DNA of 6,982 nt from Bacteroidota bacterium (GTDB lineage: Bacteria > Bacteroidota > Bacteroidia > Flavobacteriales_D > Crocinitomicaceae): NCBI GenBank assembly GCA_016866415.1, contig VGML01000107.1:1-6982 (forward strand). Reading direction: 5' to 3'. A model generated the notes under the pieces. It did no database searches. It was not told the DNA's origin and was given only the letters and a program-made list of their open reading frames with translations. A program made the translations under genes and the position numbers. How positions within the stretch are numbered: the first letter of the stretch is position 1; every line of letters starts with the position of its first letter. Positions 1 through 6,251 of the stretch are shown in pieces.

Positions 1-1769
1 ACGGTAGCATTAAAAAATTGATTTAGATTTGAATTACTCCCAAGAAGTTGGCTTTGAAAAAGCTTGCCATTTTCAGCATCTTTAAAAAACCATTGATCAG
101 ATGGAATTGCAAATCCTTGTTTCCTCCGGTAAATAAACTCGTTATTGAAATCTTTCGAAAGAATTTTCTTTAGAATAATTTTCCCGTGTTTTTCTTCATT
201 CACTAAAAGATTTTTTTCTCTGAAAGGGAGTTGTTGAACTATATTAGCAAGTTCAATATCAATTAATGGAGGTCTTGTTTCTAAGCTATTAGCCATTGAA
301 GTAATATCAACTTTTTGAAGGATATCGTTCGGTAAATACGTGTGAAGATCGATAAATTGGGCATACGACAATTTATCATACTTCAAGGCAACCTTATGGC
401 TTTGATCAAAAGAAAAAATTGATGAAGTAACAGAGTTTTTAAACTCATTCCTCCAAAGTTTATGTCTTAATTCATATTTAGAATAAGCCATTAAATTAAT
501 CCACTCTTGCAAATTATTTAAAGAGTAATTATTCTTGATGTATTGTTTTGCTGTACCTACTAAAAATCTTGGTATTCCAAGATGTTGATTTAATCTTCTT
601 TTTTCGTTGATTATTTTTTTTACACTATTCGAAATCCAGGAATTATAAGAGTGATATCCACCAAACATTTCATCACCACCATCCCCGGTTAATGCCATTG
701 TCACTTCCCTTCTAGCCAATCTAGATACAAACCAAGTAGGAATAGCAGATGAATCTCCAAATGGTTCGCCAAAGTGATTATTAATTAAATTTGGAAGTAT
801 ATTGAGTCCATTTTCGGTTACTTTTTCAGATATTAACTCAATCCCAATTTTTTTAGCGGCCGTTTCCGCATATTTAAGTTCACTGTATTTTTCTTCATGA
901 AAGCCGATTGAAAAAGCTTTTAATGGACGATCTAAAATTTTAGACATTTTTAATGCCACTAATGTAGAGTCTATACCTCCTGAAAGAAAAACACCAAATG
1001 GCACATCACTGATTAGTTGTGAATTTACCGAATCAGTGATTAAATCATCTGTTTTTCGCAACCATTCTTCTGAGGATAATTTATTATTTGGCTTGAAGTT
1101 TATACTGTAATATTTCTCTTTTTCAATAATATTACCATTAATATCAACGCGTAAATAATGTCCCGGGGGTAGTTTAAAAACATCTTTATATATGGTATCC
1201 GGTGCAGGTATATATTGCAGTGTTAAATATATATCTAAAGATTTTAAAGAACCAATTAAAGGTGTTTCTTTTAAAGTAGTGACTGCTTTGATTTCAGACG
1301 AAAAAGCAAAATAATTTTTTGTTTTTCTGTACACAAGAGGCTTAATTCCAAATTGATCCCTTGCAAGAAAAACAATATTGTTAATCTTATCATGAATTGC
1401 AAATGCAAACATACCTCGAAATCTATTCAAGCATTCTTTTCCCCACTCCTTGTATGCATATAATATAACTTCTGTATCTGAGCTGGTTAAAAATTGGTGT
1501 CCTTTGTTTTGAAGTTCCGCTTTTAATGTAAGATAATTATAAAGTTCTCCATTATATGTTATATGATAATTATTATCTGAGGTAGACATGGGTTGTTTTC
1601 CGGATTCAATATCAATAATAGCTAGCCTTCTGTGACCAAATCCCACATTGTCACATAAATAATATCCTTCCCCATCAGGGCCTCGATGAACTTGTGAGTT
1701 GTTCATTAACTCTAGCTCATTTCTTTCAACTGCTCGATTATTTCTAATTAGACCAACGATTCCGCACAT
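1..1769 (-). CDS. asnB: Asparagine synthase (glutamine-hydrolysing) family amidotransferase, 3' end cut by window edge
   Basis: I translated 589 codons from the ATG at 1769-1767 with no stop; the frame leaves the window at base 1, so the last few tens of residues are missing (family members are usually about 600-630 aa). The N-terminal class II glutamine amidotransferase domain (about residues 1-210) starts MCGIVG, giving the nucleophile Cys2, followed by HRGPDGE (28-34), GHRRLAIID (45-53) and NGELYN (73-78). The synthetase domain has the PP-loop SGGIDS (263-268) and GDGGDE (362-367), then SMANSLETRPP. All hallmark residues are present, so the enzyme should release ammonia from glutamine and transfer it to an ATP-activated carboxylate. 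The family makes asparagine, but copies in polysaccharide loci are often thought to amidate sugar acids. It starts 3 nt after the methyltransferase stop, so it is very probably co-transcribed with the export genes. The family call is firm; the real substrate is inferred from context only. Confidence 0.95.
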   Translation of the reverse strand, partial: MCGIVGLIRNNRAVERNELELMNNSQVHRGPDGEGYYLCDNVGFGHRRLAIIDIESGKQPMSTSDNNYHITYNGELYNYLTLKAELQNKGHQFLTSSDTEVILYAYKEWGKECLNRFRGMFAFAIHDKINNIVFLARDQFGIKPLVYRKTKNYFAFSSEIKAVTTLKETPLIGSLKSLDIYLTLQYIPAPDTIYKDVFKLPPGHYLRVDINGNIIEKEKYYSINFKPNNKLSSEEWLRKTDDLITDSVNSQLISDVPFGVFLSGGIDSTLVALKMSKILDRPLKAFSIGFHEEKYSELKYAETAAKKIGIELISEKVTENGLNILPNLINNHFGEPFGDSSAIPTWFVSRLARREVTMALTGDGGDEMFGGYHSYNSWISNSVKKIINEKRRLNQHLGIPRFLVGTAKQYIKNNYSLNNLQEWINLMAYSKYELRHKLWRNEFKNSVTSSIFSFDQSHKVALKYDKLSYAQFIDLHTYLPNDILQKVDITSMANSLETRPPLIDIELANIVQQLPFREKNLLVNEEKHGKIILKKILSKDFNNEFIYRRKQGFAIPSDQWFFKDAENGKLFQSQLLGSNSNLNQFFNAT

Positions 1770-1772
1770 AAA

Positions 1773-2519
1773 TTATCTTTTTATAATTGCAACCAAATGA
1801 GGTGCTTTTATGGATGAAATATCACTTTTTACTTCTTTTCTTTGTAATACATATTTTCTCACAAAAGCAGCCATTGAGGCTAAAAAAGACTTTTTTTCAA
1901 CTTTTGTGGCTTTATGAAAAAAAGTCGTGAAAATCTTTTCTTTTTTAAATCCGAAATTCGTTATTGCTTTTTCTAAACTTGAAGTATTCCAACTTTTAAC
2001 GTGTTGCCATCTGTGAAATACCGAATGGCATCCAGGACATAAAACTTTATTTTCATCCAGATTCTCATCATTTGGAGTAGTAATGACTATTATCCCATCT
2101 TCGGATAACAATTTTTTAAAATTCTGAAATGTTAAATCAAGATAATGGTCATTTACATGTTCAATCATTTCAATGCAAAAAATCACATCATACTTCTCCT
2201 CAATCGACATAATATCGTCAATGTAATAAACGCCTTTAAAATTATTTTCATTTTTAAATTGACTATTAACTAATTCAATAGAGTCATGTGAGAAATCTGT
2301 ACCTGTTACCTCAAAATTATTTTTTATTAAATGTGGAATTAGAAGTCCTATTCCTGTTCCATAATCTAAAACAGTTTTTTTTCCTTGTAAGTGGGGGCTA
2401 ATCTCGTCTACTATTCTTTCTCCATATGTATAAGTAAAGTATTTTTCAGGGAATTGAGATTCGTAATCCCAAAAATTCTTAACCTGTTCATCAGTCCATT
2501 CAATTATTCTTTTTTCCAT
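1773..2519 (-). CDS. Class I SAM-dependent methyltransferase with a CxxCH...FHRW loop
   Basis: This complete 248-aa protein has a Rossmann-fold methyltransferase core at about residues 45-155. Motif I is VLDYGTGIG (50-58), the acidic end of strand 2 is TGTDFS (82-87), and the motif IV region is YDVIFCIEMIEHVND (about 119-133), followed by LLSEDGIIVITTPN (147-160 region). This is the Methyltransf_11/23-like architecture of small-molecule and sugar methyltransferases. After the core comes a CPGCHSVFHRWQH segment (161-173), a pattern I recall from methyltransferases in polysaccharide clusters, where the cysteines and histidine could bind a metal or shape the substrate lid. There is no membrane segment, so it is probably cytosolic. 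It begins 4 nt after the ATPase stop and ends 3 nt before the amidotransferase start, with the A/T-rich start context typical of Bacteroidota. It may methylate a sugar of the exported glycan or cap the chain end; this is inference from position. Confidence 0.88.
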   Translation of the reverse strand: MEKRIIEWTDEQVKNFWDYESQFPEKYFTYTYGERIVDEISPHLQGKKTVLDYGTGIGLLIPHLIKNNFEVTGTDFSHDSIELVNSQFKNENNFKGVYYIDDIMSIEEKYDVIFCIEMIEHVNDHYLDLTFQNFKKLLSEDGIIVITTPNDENLDENKVLCPGCHSVFHRWQHVKSWNTSSLEKAITNFGFKKEKIFTTFFHKATKVEKKSFLASMAAFVRKYVLQRKEVKSDISSIKAPHLVAIIKR

Positions 2520-2523
2520 TTTA

Positions 2524-3780
2524 TTAGTCTATTTTCCAATTACATTTAATAGCGAGTATTCCTGATCTTCCTCCAGAAGTTTTATTAATTAAACTGTTAG
2601 TTTCAATGGGCTTCAATCTTATTTCTTCATTAACATCATAATGTATAAATGACCCTGAAATATGATCCCATAAAATCAATTTAAGGCTATAGCTCATTGA
2701 AGTTAGGAGGTCATCAGGAAGCTCAACTAAGGCCGAGTATTTGCCTTTATCTAAAGATTTACTAATTCCACAATCCTCAGGTGCAGATGAAAAAATCACT
2801 TGTCCATAACTATCTAAGAGTGCTAAATGTAAATTTAAACTCGCGAGCTTTTCTTTAATTTCATATTGAAATTGTACCTTTAAATTGCCGGAAGTAGTAA
2901 TATCTAATCGATCATCCTGATAAATCTTTACAGAAGTAAAATATGCTTTACTATCTGTTTTATCTGTTCTTTCCCAATAATATTGATTTAATTCACTAGA
3001 ATTCAAATATTTCGAGATTCCATCACTTACAGACCCCGTAAACTCTAGTTTTCCATGATTCATTAGAAAGCATCTTGAGCATAATTTTTCCACAACAGCC
3101 AAATTATGACTTACAAAGAGTACTGTTCTTCCTTCTGCCAATGAAACATCTTTCATTTTACCAACTGCTTTTTTCTGAAATTCGGCATCCCCAACAGCTA
3201 ATACTTCATCAACAATCAAAATTTCTGGTTCAAGAAAAGCCGCTACTGCAAATCCGAGACGCACTTGCATTCCCGAGCTAAAACGCTTTATAGGCGTATC
3301 GATATACTTCCCTATTCCTGCAAAGTCAATTATTTCATCTAATTTACGTGTAATTTCATGCCTTTGCATTCCCATTATTGACCCATTCAAGTAGATGTTT
3401 TGCCTAGCAGTCATTTCAGGGTGCATTCCTGTTCCCACCTCCAATAAAGAAGCAATACGCCCTTTAATTTTTATGTCTCCTGAACTTGGAGAGGTGATCT
3501 GTGATAGAATCTTTAGTAAGGTACTTTTTCCCGCTCCATTTTTTCCAATGATACCCAACACTTCTCCTTGCTCTACACTAAAATTAATGTCCTTCAAGGC
3601 GTATACTGTTCCACTTTCAGTTTTTTGCGTGCGGTCGTTCAATTCAGCTAACGTAGCGTAAGGATCAGGTTTGCCTCGGAGTCTAGCCCAAGTTCGGTTG
3701 AGATCCTTGGATAAGGTTCCTGTACCGACCAAGCCGAGATCGTAAGTTTTGGAGAGGTTTTCTACTTGGATTACTTTCAT
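2524..3780 (-). CDS. wzt: Wzt-type polysaccharide ABC transporter ATPase with C-terminal glycan-binding-like domain
   Basis: This 418-aa protein is the ATPase that should power inner-membrane export of a lipid-linked polysaccharide with the permease encoded 40 nt upstream. The nucleotide-binding domain spans about residues 1-250: Walker A GKNGAGKST (79-87), signature FSSGMQ (167-172), Walker B EILIVDE (186-192) and H-loop SHN with His225. A charged insert of about 45 residues (roughly 14-58) interrupts the first beta-strand region; such inserts occur in TagH/Wzt-like ATPases. Residues about 260-418 form an extra domain rich in alternating hydrophobic beta-strands, matching the position and size of the Wzt C-terminal domain (Wzt_C) that binds the modified end of the O-antigen in characterised systems. 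The ATG is immediately preceded by a CCTCAACCCTCAAC repeat. GC falls from about 46% in the first 180 nt of the gene to about 28% near its 3' end (hand counts), unlike a uniformly evolved gene. The Wzt_C assignment rests on length and layout, not on a profile search. Confidence 0.93.
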   Translation of the reverse strand: MKVIQVENLSKTYDLGLVGTGTLSKDLNRTWARLRGKPDPYATLAELNDRTQKTESGTVYALKDINFSVEQGEVLGIIGKNGAGKSTLLKILSQITSPSSGDIKIKGRIASLLEVGTGMHPEMTARQNIYLNGSIMGMQRHEITRKLDEIIDFAGIGKYIDTPIKRFSSGMQVRLGFAVAAFLEPEILIVDEVLAVGDAEFQKKAVGKMKDVSLAEGRTVLFVSHNLAVVEKLCSRCFLMNHGKLEFTGSVSDGISKYLNSSELNQYYWERTDKTDSKAYFTSVKIYQDDRLDITTSGNLKVQFQYEIKEKLASLNLHLALLDSYGQVIFSSAPEDCGISKSLDKGKYSALVELPDDLLTSMSYSLKLILWDHISGSFIHYDVNEEIRLKPIETNSLINKTSGGRSGILAIKCNWKID

Positions 3781-3820
3781 GTTGAGGGTTGAGGTTTATG
3801 CCTTAATCTTAGTCCTTAAA
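3781..3820 (-). repeat. Short repeat-rich spacer between permease and ATPase
   Basis: The 40 nt between the permease stop and the ATPase start hold, on the + strand, GTTGAGGGTTGAGG (3781-3794) touching the ATG, then CCTTAATCTTAGTCCTTAAA (3801-3820) touching the permease stop. The same two repeat types, in the same order, fill much of the spacer after the other permease (6119-6251). On the mRNA strand the start codon is preceded directly by CCTCAACCCTCAAC, with no Shine-Dalgarno sequence. Confidence 0.7.
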
Positions 3821-4678
3821 TTAAACTGTATCCATAAAATTCTTTTCTACTTGATTAAAAATCAAGACTCCAAAAATTAAAACAATAATGGCGCTTAATG
3901 CAGAATATCCAATATTAATCCATTCAAAGCTACCAGCACCTACAAACATGTAATTGAAGGAGTCAATGAGGTAACCTAAAGGATTATACTTTGCAAATGG
4001 GATTAAATTGGCAGGTAATTTCTCAACAAAAAGCACGTATGATGTGGCAATTCCTGGTGTAACATATTTAAAAAGAGGAACAGCGAAATCAATTAGAAAC
4101 TTTAAGTCACGATACTTTGTGGTTAAAGAAGAAACTAACAATCCAAAGCCCATGGCAAAAATCATAATGATAATGAGCAAAATAGGAAAAAATACTATTT
4201 CCCATCGCATGCTCAAGTGTCCAGTATTGAAGTAGTAATAAGCAATAGCAATAAGTAGCAATAGTAATTGTACCCCAAATTTTAATAAACCTGATATCAA
4301 GACAGTCAATGGCATAATCAGTCTCGGAAAATAAACCTTCCCAAAGATGGCTTGATTCTCCACAAAGGTTGCCGCAGTTTTGGTAAAGGTATCCTGAAAA
4401 TACTGCCAAAGAATAGGTCCGGCTAAGTAAAATAGAAATCCTGGAACTCCTTCTGGCCCTAATCCCGCGAGGCTGCCAAATACAAAAAAGTTTATTGCAG
4501 CAGTAAAAATCGGTTGTATAAAAAACCAAATTGGTCCAAGAATCGTTTGTCGATAATAAGTTACAAAATCTCTGTAAACAAACATTCGCAACAAATCACG
4601 ATAACGCCAAATAGCTTTAAAATCTATCTCGAATAGTGATCGTTTTGGTTTAATTATAAGATCCCAGTTTTCTTTCAT
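3821..4678 (-). CDS. wzm: Wzm-type ABC-2 polysaccharide export permease (complete copy)
   Basis: This 285-aa integral membrane protein of the ABC2_membrane family is the channel half of the exporter whose ATPase follows 40 nt downstream. A basic amphipathic N-terminus (residues 1-45, including YRDLLRMFVYRDF) precedes about six hydrophobic segments, roughly 54-74, 87-103, 127-157, 167-190, 200-220 and 262-280. Family hallmarks are QTILGPIW (44-51), FGKVYFPRL (112-120 region), the cytoplasmic LTTKYRDL (195-202) and NPLGYLIDSF. The protein ends FNQVEKNFMDTV, nearly the same as the tail of the upstream paralogue. In the periplasmic-side loop it reads TPGIATSY (207-214), where the paralogue reads TPIIYPLS, the commoner form in this family. 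The start at 4678 is preferred because the N-terminus matches the usual Wzm length and a CCCTCAA repeat lies 2 nt upstream, as at two other starts here. Partnership with the adjacent ATPase is a strong inference from adjacency. Confidence 0.93.
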   Translation of the reverse strand: MKENWDLIIKPKRSLFEIDFKAIWRYRDLLRMFVYRDFVTYYRQTILGPIWFFIQPIFTAAINFFVFGSLAGLGPEGVPGFLFYLAGPILWQYFQDTFTKTAATFVENQAIFGKVYFPRLIMPLTVLISGLLKFGVQLLLLLIAIAYYYFNTGHLSMRWEIVFFPILLIIIMIFAMGFGLLVSSLTTKYRDLKFLIDFAVPLFKYVTPGIATSYVLFVEKLPANLIPFAKYNPLGYLIDSFNYMFVGAGSFEWINIGYSALSAIIVLIFGVLIFNQVEKNFMDTV

Positions 4679-4827
4679 ATTTGAGGGTTGGGCGTTGAGA
4701 GTTAATTTATAATTGAAAATGTAAAATCAAAAATGTGTTTTATTTCGGTTTTGAATTTTAACTCAAATTTTATTTAACTAAGAATTTAATAAGGTATCTT
4801 ACTGTTTTAATGGCTTAAATTCAGTAA
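4679..4827 (-). other. AT-rich intergenic region upstream of the complete permease
   Basis: These 149 nt separate the small cassette gene from the permease. The permease-proximal end holds TTGAGGGTTGGGCGTTGAGA (4681-4700, + strand), a variant of the repeat found before two other starts. The rest is low-complexity A/T. I looked for the Bacteroidota promoter pattern (TTG near -33 and TAnnTTTG near -7) on the minus strand and found only imperfect matches, so a promoter for the permease-ATPase operon is plausible here but not demonstrated. No hairpin with a T-tract was seen. Confidence 0.5.
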
Positions 4828-5226
4828 TTAATTCTCAAGGGCTTCAACAACTTCAATTTTTGTAGCACCTATATTACCACTCTCTAAAGCAGGAGATGAA
4901 TAAACATTATTCCAATCATTATCCATGGCTAATTGATGCAATATGGTTCTGTAAATTTGATAGGTGTTACCAATGAAATCGGTTCCATTATATCCTTTGC
5001 TGGCATTATCCTCTAAATCGGGTAACAAAACTCTTTTTACTTGCTTCAATAAATTTTCAACTTCTTTGCGTCTTTTCATTTGTTCATCAAACGGCAAACC
5101 TTTCAACATCTCCTCGATAGTATACCTCATTTCGCATTGACCCGCTGAAAATCTTGAAACATCTTCTAGGCAATCTGCAACTAATCTCATTTGTTGCTCT
5201 GATAACTCAATTTTATATTTTTTCAT
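4828..5226 (-). CDS. Small uncharacterised protein, third gene of the AbiE-like cassette
   Basis: This 132-aa protein belongs to no family I can name with confidence. It starts MKKYKIELSEQQMRL, continues with CLEDVSRFSAGQCEM, a charged helical middle (KRRKEVENLLKQVKRVL), and a second helical block with YQIYRTILHQLAMDND and NVYSSPAL. It has no signal peptide or membrane segment, so a small cytosolic mostly helical protein is likely. Similar small hypothetical proteins seem familiar from Bacteroidota genomes, but I cannot attach a function. The ATG at 5226 is chosen over one at 5304: the longer form would add 26 residues lying across the end of the nucleotidyltransferase gene, while the shorter form leaves a 20-nt gap and starts with a natural beta-strand. 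Its position right after a toxin-like gene suggests the same transcript and possibly a third component or regulator of that module. Confidence 0.72.
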   Translation of the reverse strand: MKKYKIELSEQQMRLVADCLEDVSRFSAGQCEMRYTIEEMLKGLPFDEQMKRRKEVENLLKQVKRVLLPDLEDNASKGYNGTDFIGNTYQIYRTILHQLAMDNDWNNVYSSPALESGNIGATKIEVVEALEN

Positions 5227-5246
5227 ATTGAAAGTAGAAGTCAGAA

Positions 5247-5867
5247 TTAATTTTTTAAATAATCTTCGACTTGTTGTTTTATAAATTGCTTGGTATTCGT
5301 CCAATTAAAAGCGGTGAACATTTCGGGTTCAACTTCTAGATCGGCATCTGCGAAATAGAGCATGCTTTTCAATGCCATAAATTCTGATTCCTGTTGGTAT
5401 TTTAATTTATAGAAATCTACTATTTGATGTAAGTTAAACTCCTTTAAAATCAATTCGATGTCAATAAAATCTTTTTTACTTCCTCTTCCTGCAATTGCAT
5501 TCAGTTTCATTGCTGCTACATCCTCTACAGCTGCCATTCGAATAGTGTCAATCACCTTCGGTTCTTTTAACCAAGGATAATTATAGTTCACAAAATCAAT
5601 CTTAATACCATTCACAATGTAAATGTTGATTTGCTTTTGTTTTGAGATAATTTGAACATCCGTGCTGAATTCATTTAATAATTGAAATGTATCTACTTTT
5701 TCGAGGTCAATTACTCCAAACAAATCGATGTCAATTGATTTTCTGTGACCATATTGTAACGCCAAATCTGTTCCACCAACTAATCTCATTTCACTTAACT
5801 CATTTCGAGTCATGCAAAATTTTAATAGTTCCAATAATTCGCTGCTGACTGTTTTGTAGTGTAGCAT
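5247..5867 (-). CDS. AbiEii/AbiGii-type nucleotidyltransferase toxin
   Basis: This 206-aa protein fits the AbiEii/AbiGii toxin family (PF08843-type), members of the DNA polymerase beta-like nucleotidyltransferase fold used in type IV toxin-antitoxin and abortive phage-infection systems. Conserved blocks are visible in order: RLVGGTDLALQ (28-38), HRKSIDIDLF (41-50) with metal-binding Asp46 and Asp48, a third acidic residue in IKIDFV (Asp91), MKLNAIAGR (120-128) and KKDFIDIELIL (131-141) with family-typical Lys121 and Asp133. No key motif is missing, so it is probably active. Characterised relatives block growth by nucleotidyl transfer, in some cases onto tRNA; the target here is unknown. The start MLHYKTVSSELLELL matches the usual family beginning and lies inside the upstream DUF6922 gene, giving a 46-nt overlap in another frame. 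It is about 200-210 aa, like the short Bacteroidota AbiEii proteins rather than the ~300-aa lactococcal type. Confidence 0.9.
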   Translation of the reverse strand: MLHYKTVSSELLELLKFCMTRNELSEMRLVGGTDLALQYGHRKSIDIDLFGVIDLEKVDTFQLLNEFSTDVQIISKQKQINIYIVNGIKIDFVNYNYPWLKEPKVIDTIRMAAVEDVAAMKLNAIAGRGSKKDFIDIELILKEFNLHQIVDFYKLKYQQESEFMALKSMLYFADADLEVEPEMFTAFNWTNTKQFIKQQVEDYLKN

Positions 5868-6118
5868 CTAAATTTTTCTAAAGGAATGGAAAACAAGTTA
5901 CTGACAAAATGTAAGGAAATATCATCTAAAAATCGGATTTCCAATAACGTTTCTTTTATTTTTTCAACTCCGTACAACTTCACCAACGTTTGCCAATCCT
6001 TGAAATAACCATATTGCAAAACACGCCCTATTAAAAATTGACTATGCTCATCTATTTGAATTTTTGAGCTGTCTACGTCCCAGAATAAATGCGTGGAGAA
6101 GATTTTGATTGGGTTCAT
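5822..6118 (-). CDS. DUF6922-family protein, putative antitoxin partner of the nucleotidyltransferase
   Basis: This 98-aa soluble protein resembles the DUF6922 family, which in Bacteroidota is commonly encoded just before an AbiEii-like nucleotidyltransferase. Recognisable parts are the N-terminal FSTHLFWDVD (7-16), the central helical region GRVLQYGYFKDWQTLVKLYG, LEIRFLDDISLHFVSNLF, and the near-invariant ending FRCYTTKQS...WNY. The length is full for this family. It overlaps the toxin gene by 46 nt, so translation is probably coupled. By analogy with AbiEi/AbiEii and related pairs it should act as antitoxin and perhaps as autoregulator, although no obvious helix-turn-helix of the AbiEi type is visible in so short a protein. 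The ATG is preceded within 3 nt by CCTCAACCCTCAA, the same leader repeat as at the ATPase gene. The family call is by remembered sequence pattern; the antitoxin role is inference. Confidence 0.82.
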   Translation of the reverse strand: MNPIKIFSTHLFWDVDSSKIQIDEHSQFLIGRVLQYGYFKDWQTLVKLYGVEKIKETLLEIRFLDDISLHFVSNLFSIPLEKFRCYTTKQSAANYWNY

Positions 6119-6251
6119 TTTGAGGGTTGAGGTTGAGGGCTAAGACTGAGGTTTGAGGGCTGAAAGCACTGACCGACTGTTAAGGAGCGTCATGTGTTGA
6201 GACTGAGGGTTGAGGCGCTCTTAGACCTTAACCTTAAGCCTTAGACCTTAA
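6119..6251 (-). repeat. Degenerate TGAGGGTTGAGG / CCTTAAG repeat spacer
   Basis: The 133 nt between the upstream permease stop and the DUF6922 start are mostly short degenerate repeats. On the + strand: GTTGAGG-type units at 6119-6162 (TTGAGGGTTGAGGTTGAGGG, then ACTGAGGTTTGAGGG), an unlike stretch 6163-6195, GTTGAGACTGAGGGTTGAGG at 6196-6215, and four or five TTAGACCTTAA/CCTTAAG-type units at 6221-6251 that run into the permease stop. The arms GAGCG (6185-6189) and CGCTC (6216-6220) could pair around a long loop. I see no gene in this stretch. The layout mirrors the 40-nt spacer after the complete permease. Confidence 0.75.

Noticed and set aside
3075..3661. Two open frames on the + strand inside the ATPase gene
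   Set aside because: They lie antisense to well-conserved ATPase motifs and their translations show no recognisable domain.
4008..4529. A + strand frame and an alternative minus frame inside the complete permease
   Set aside because: Both overlap the permease coding sequence, which has clear family motifs; their products look like frame shadows.
4706..4800. Promoter matching TTG-N19-TAnnTTTG before the complete permease
   Set aside because: Candidates such as TACATTTT lack a correctly placed TTG, and TAAAATTTG has one base too many. In DNA this A/T-rich such near matches are expected by chance.
5227..5304. Longer start for the small cassette gene at 5304
   Set aside because: It would add 26 residues read mostly from the end of the nucleotidyltransferase gene in another frame. 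The ATG at 5226 leaves a normal 20-nt gap and begins a better-shaped protein.
6181..6224. Hairpin TAAGGAGCG/CGCTCTTA as a terminator
   Set aside because: The stem is short and bulged, the loop is about 26 nt, and no T-tract follows on the minus strand. At most it is a weak structure within the repeat spacer.
6119..6251. CRISPR-like array
   Set aside because: The repeat units are only 7-14 nt, degenerate and adjacent without regular spacers, and no cas gene is present.
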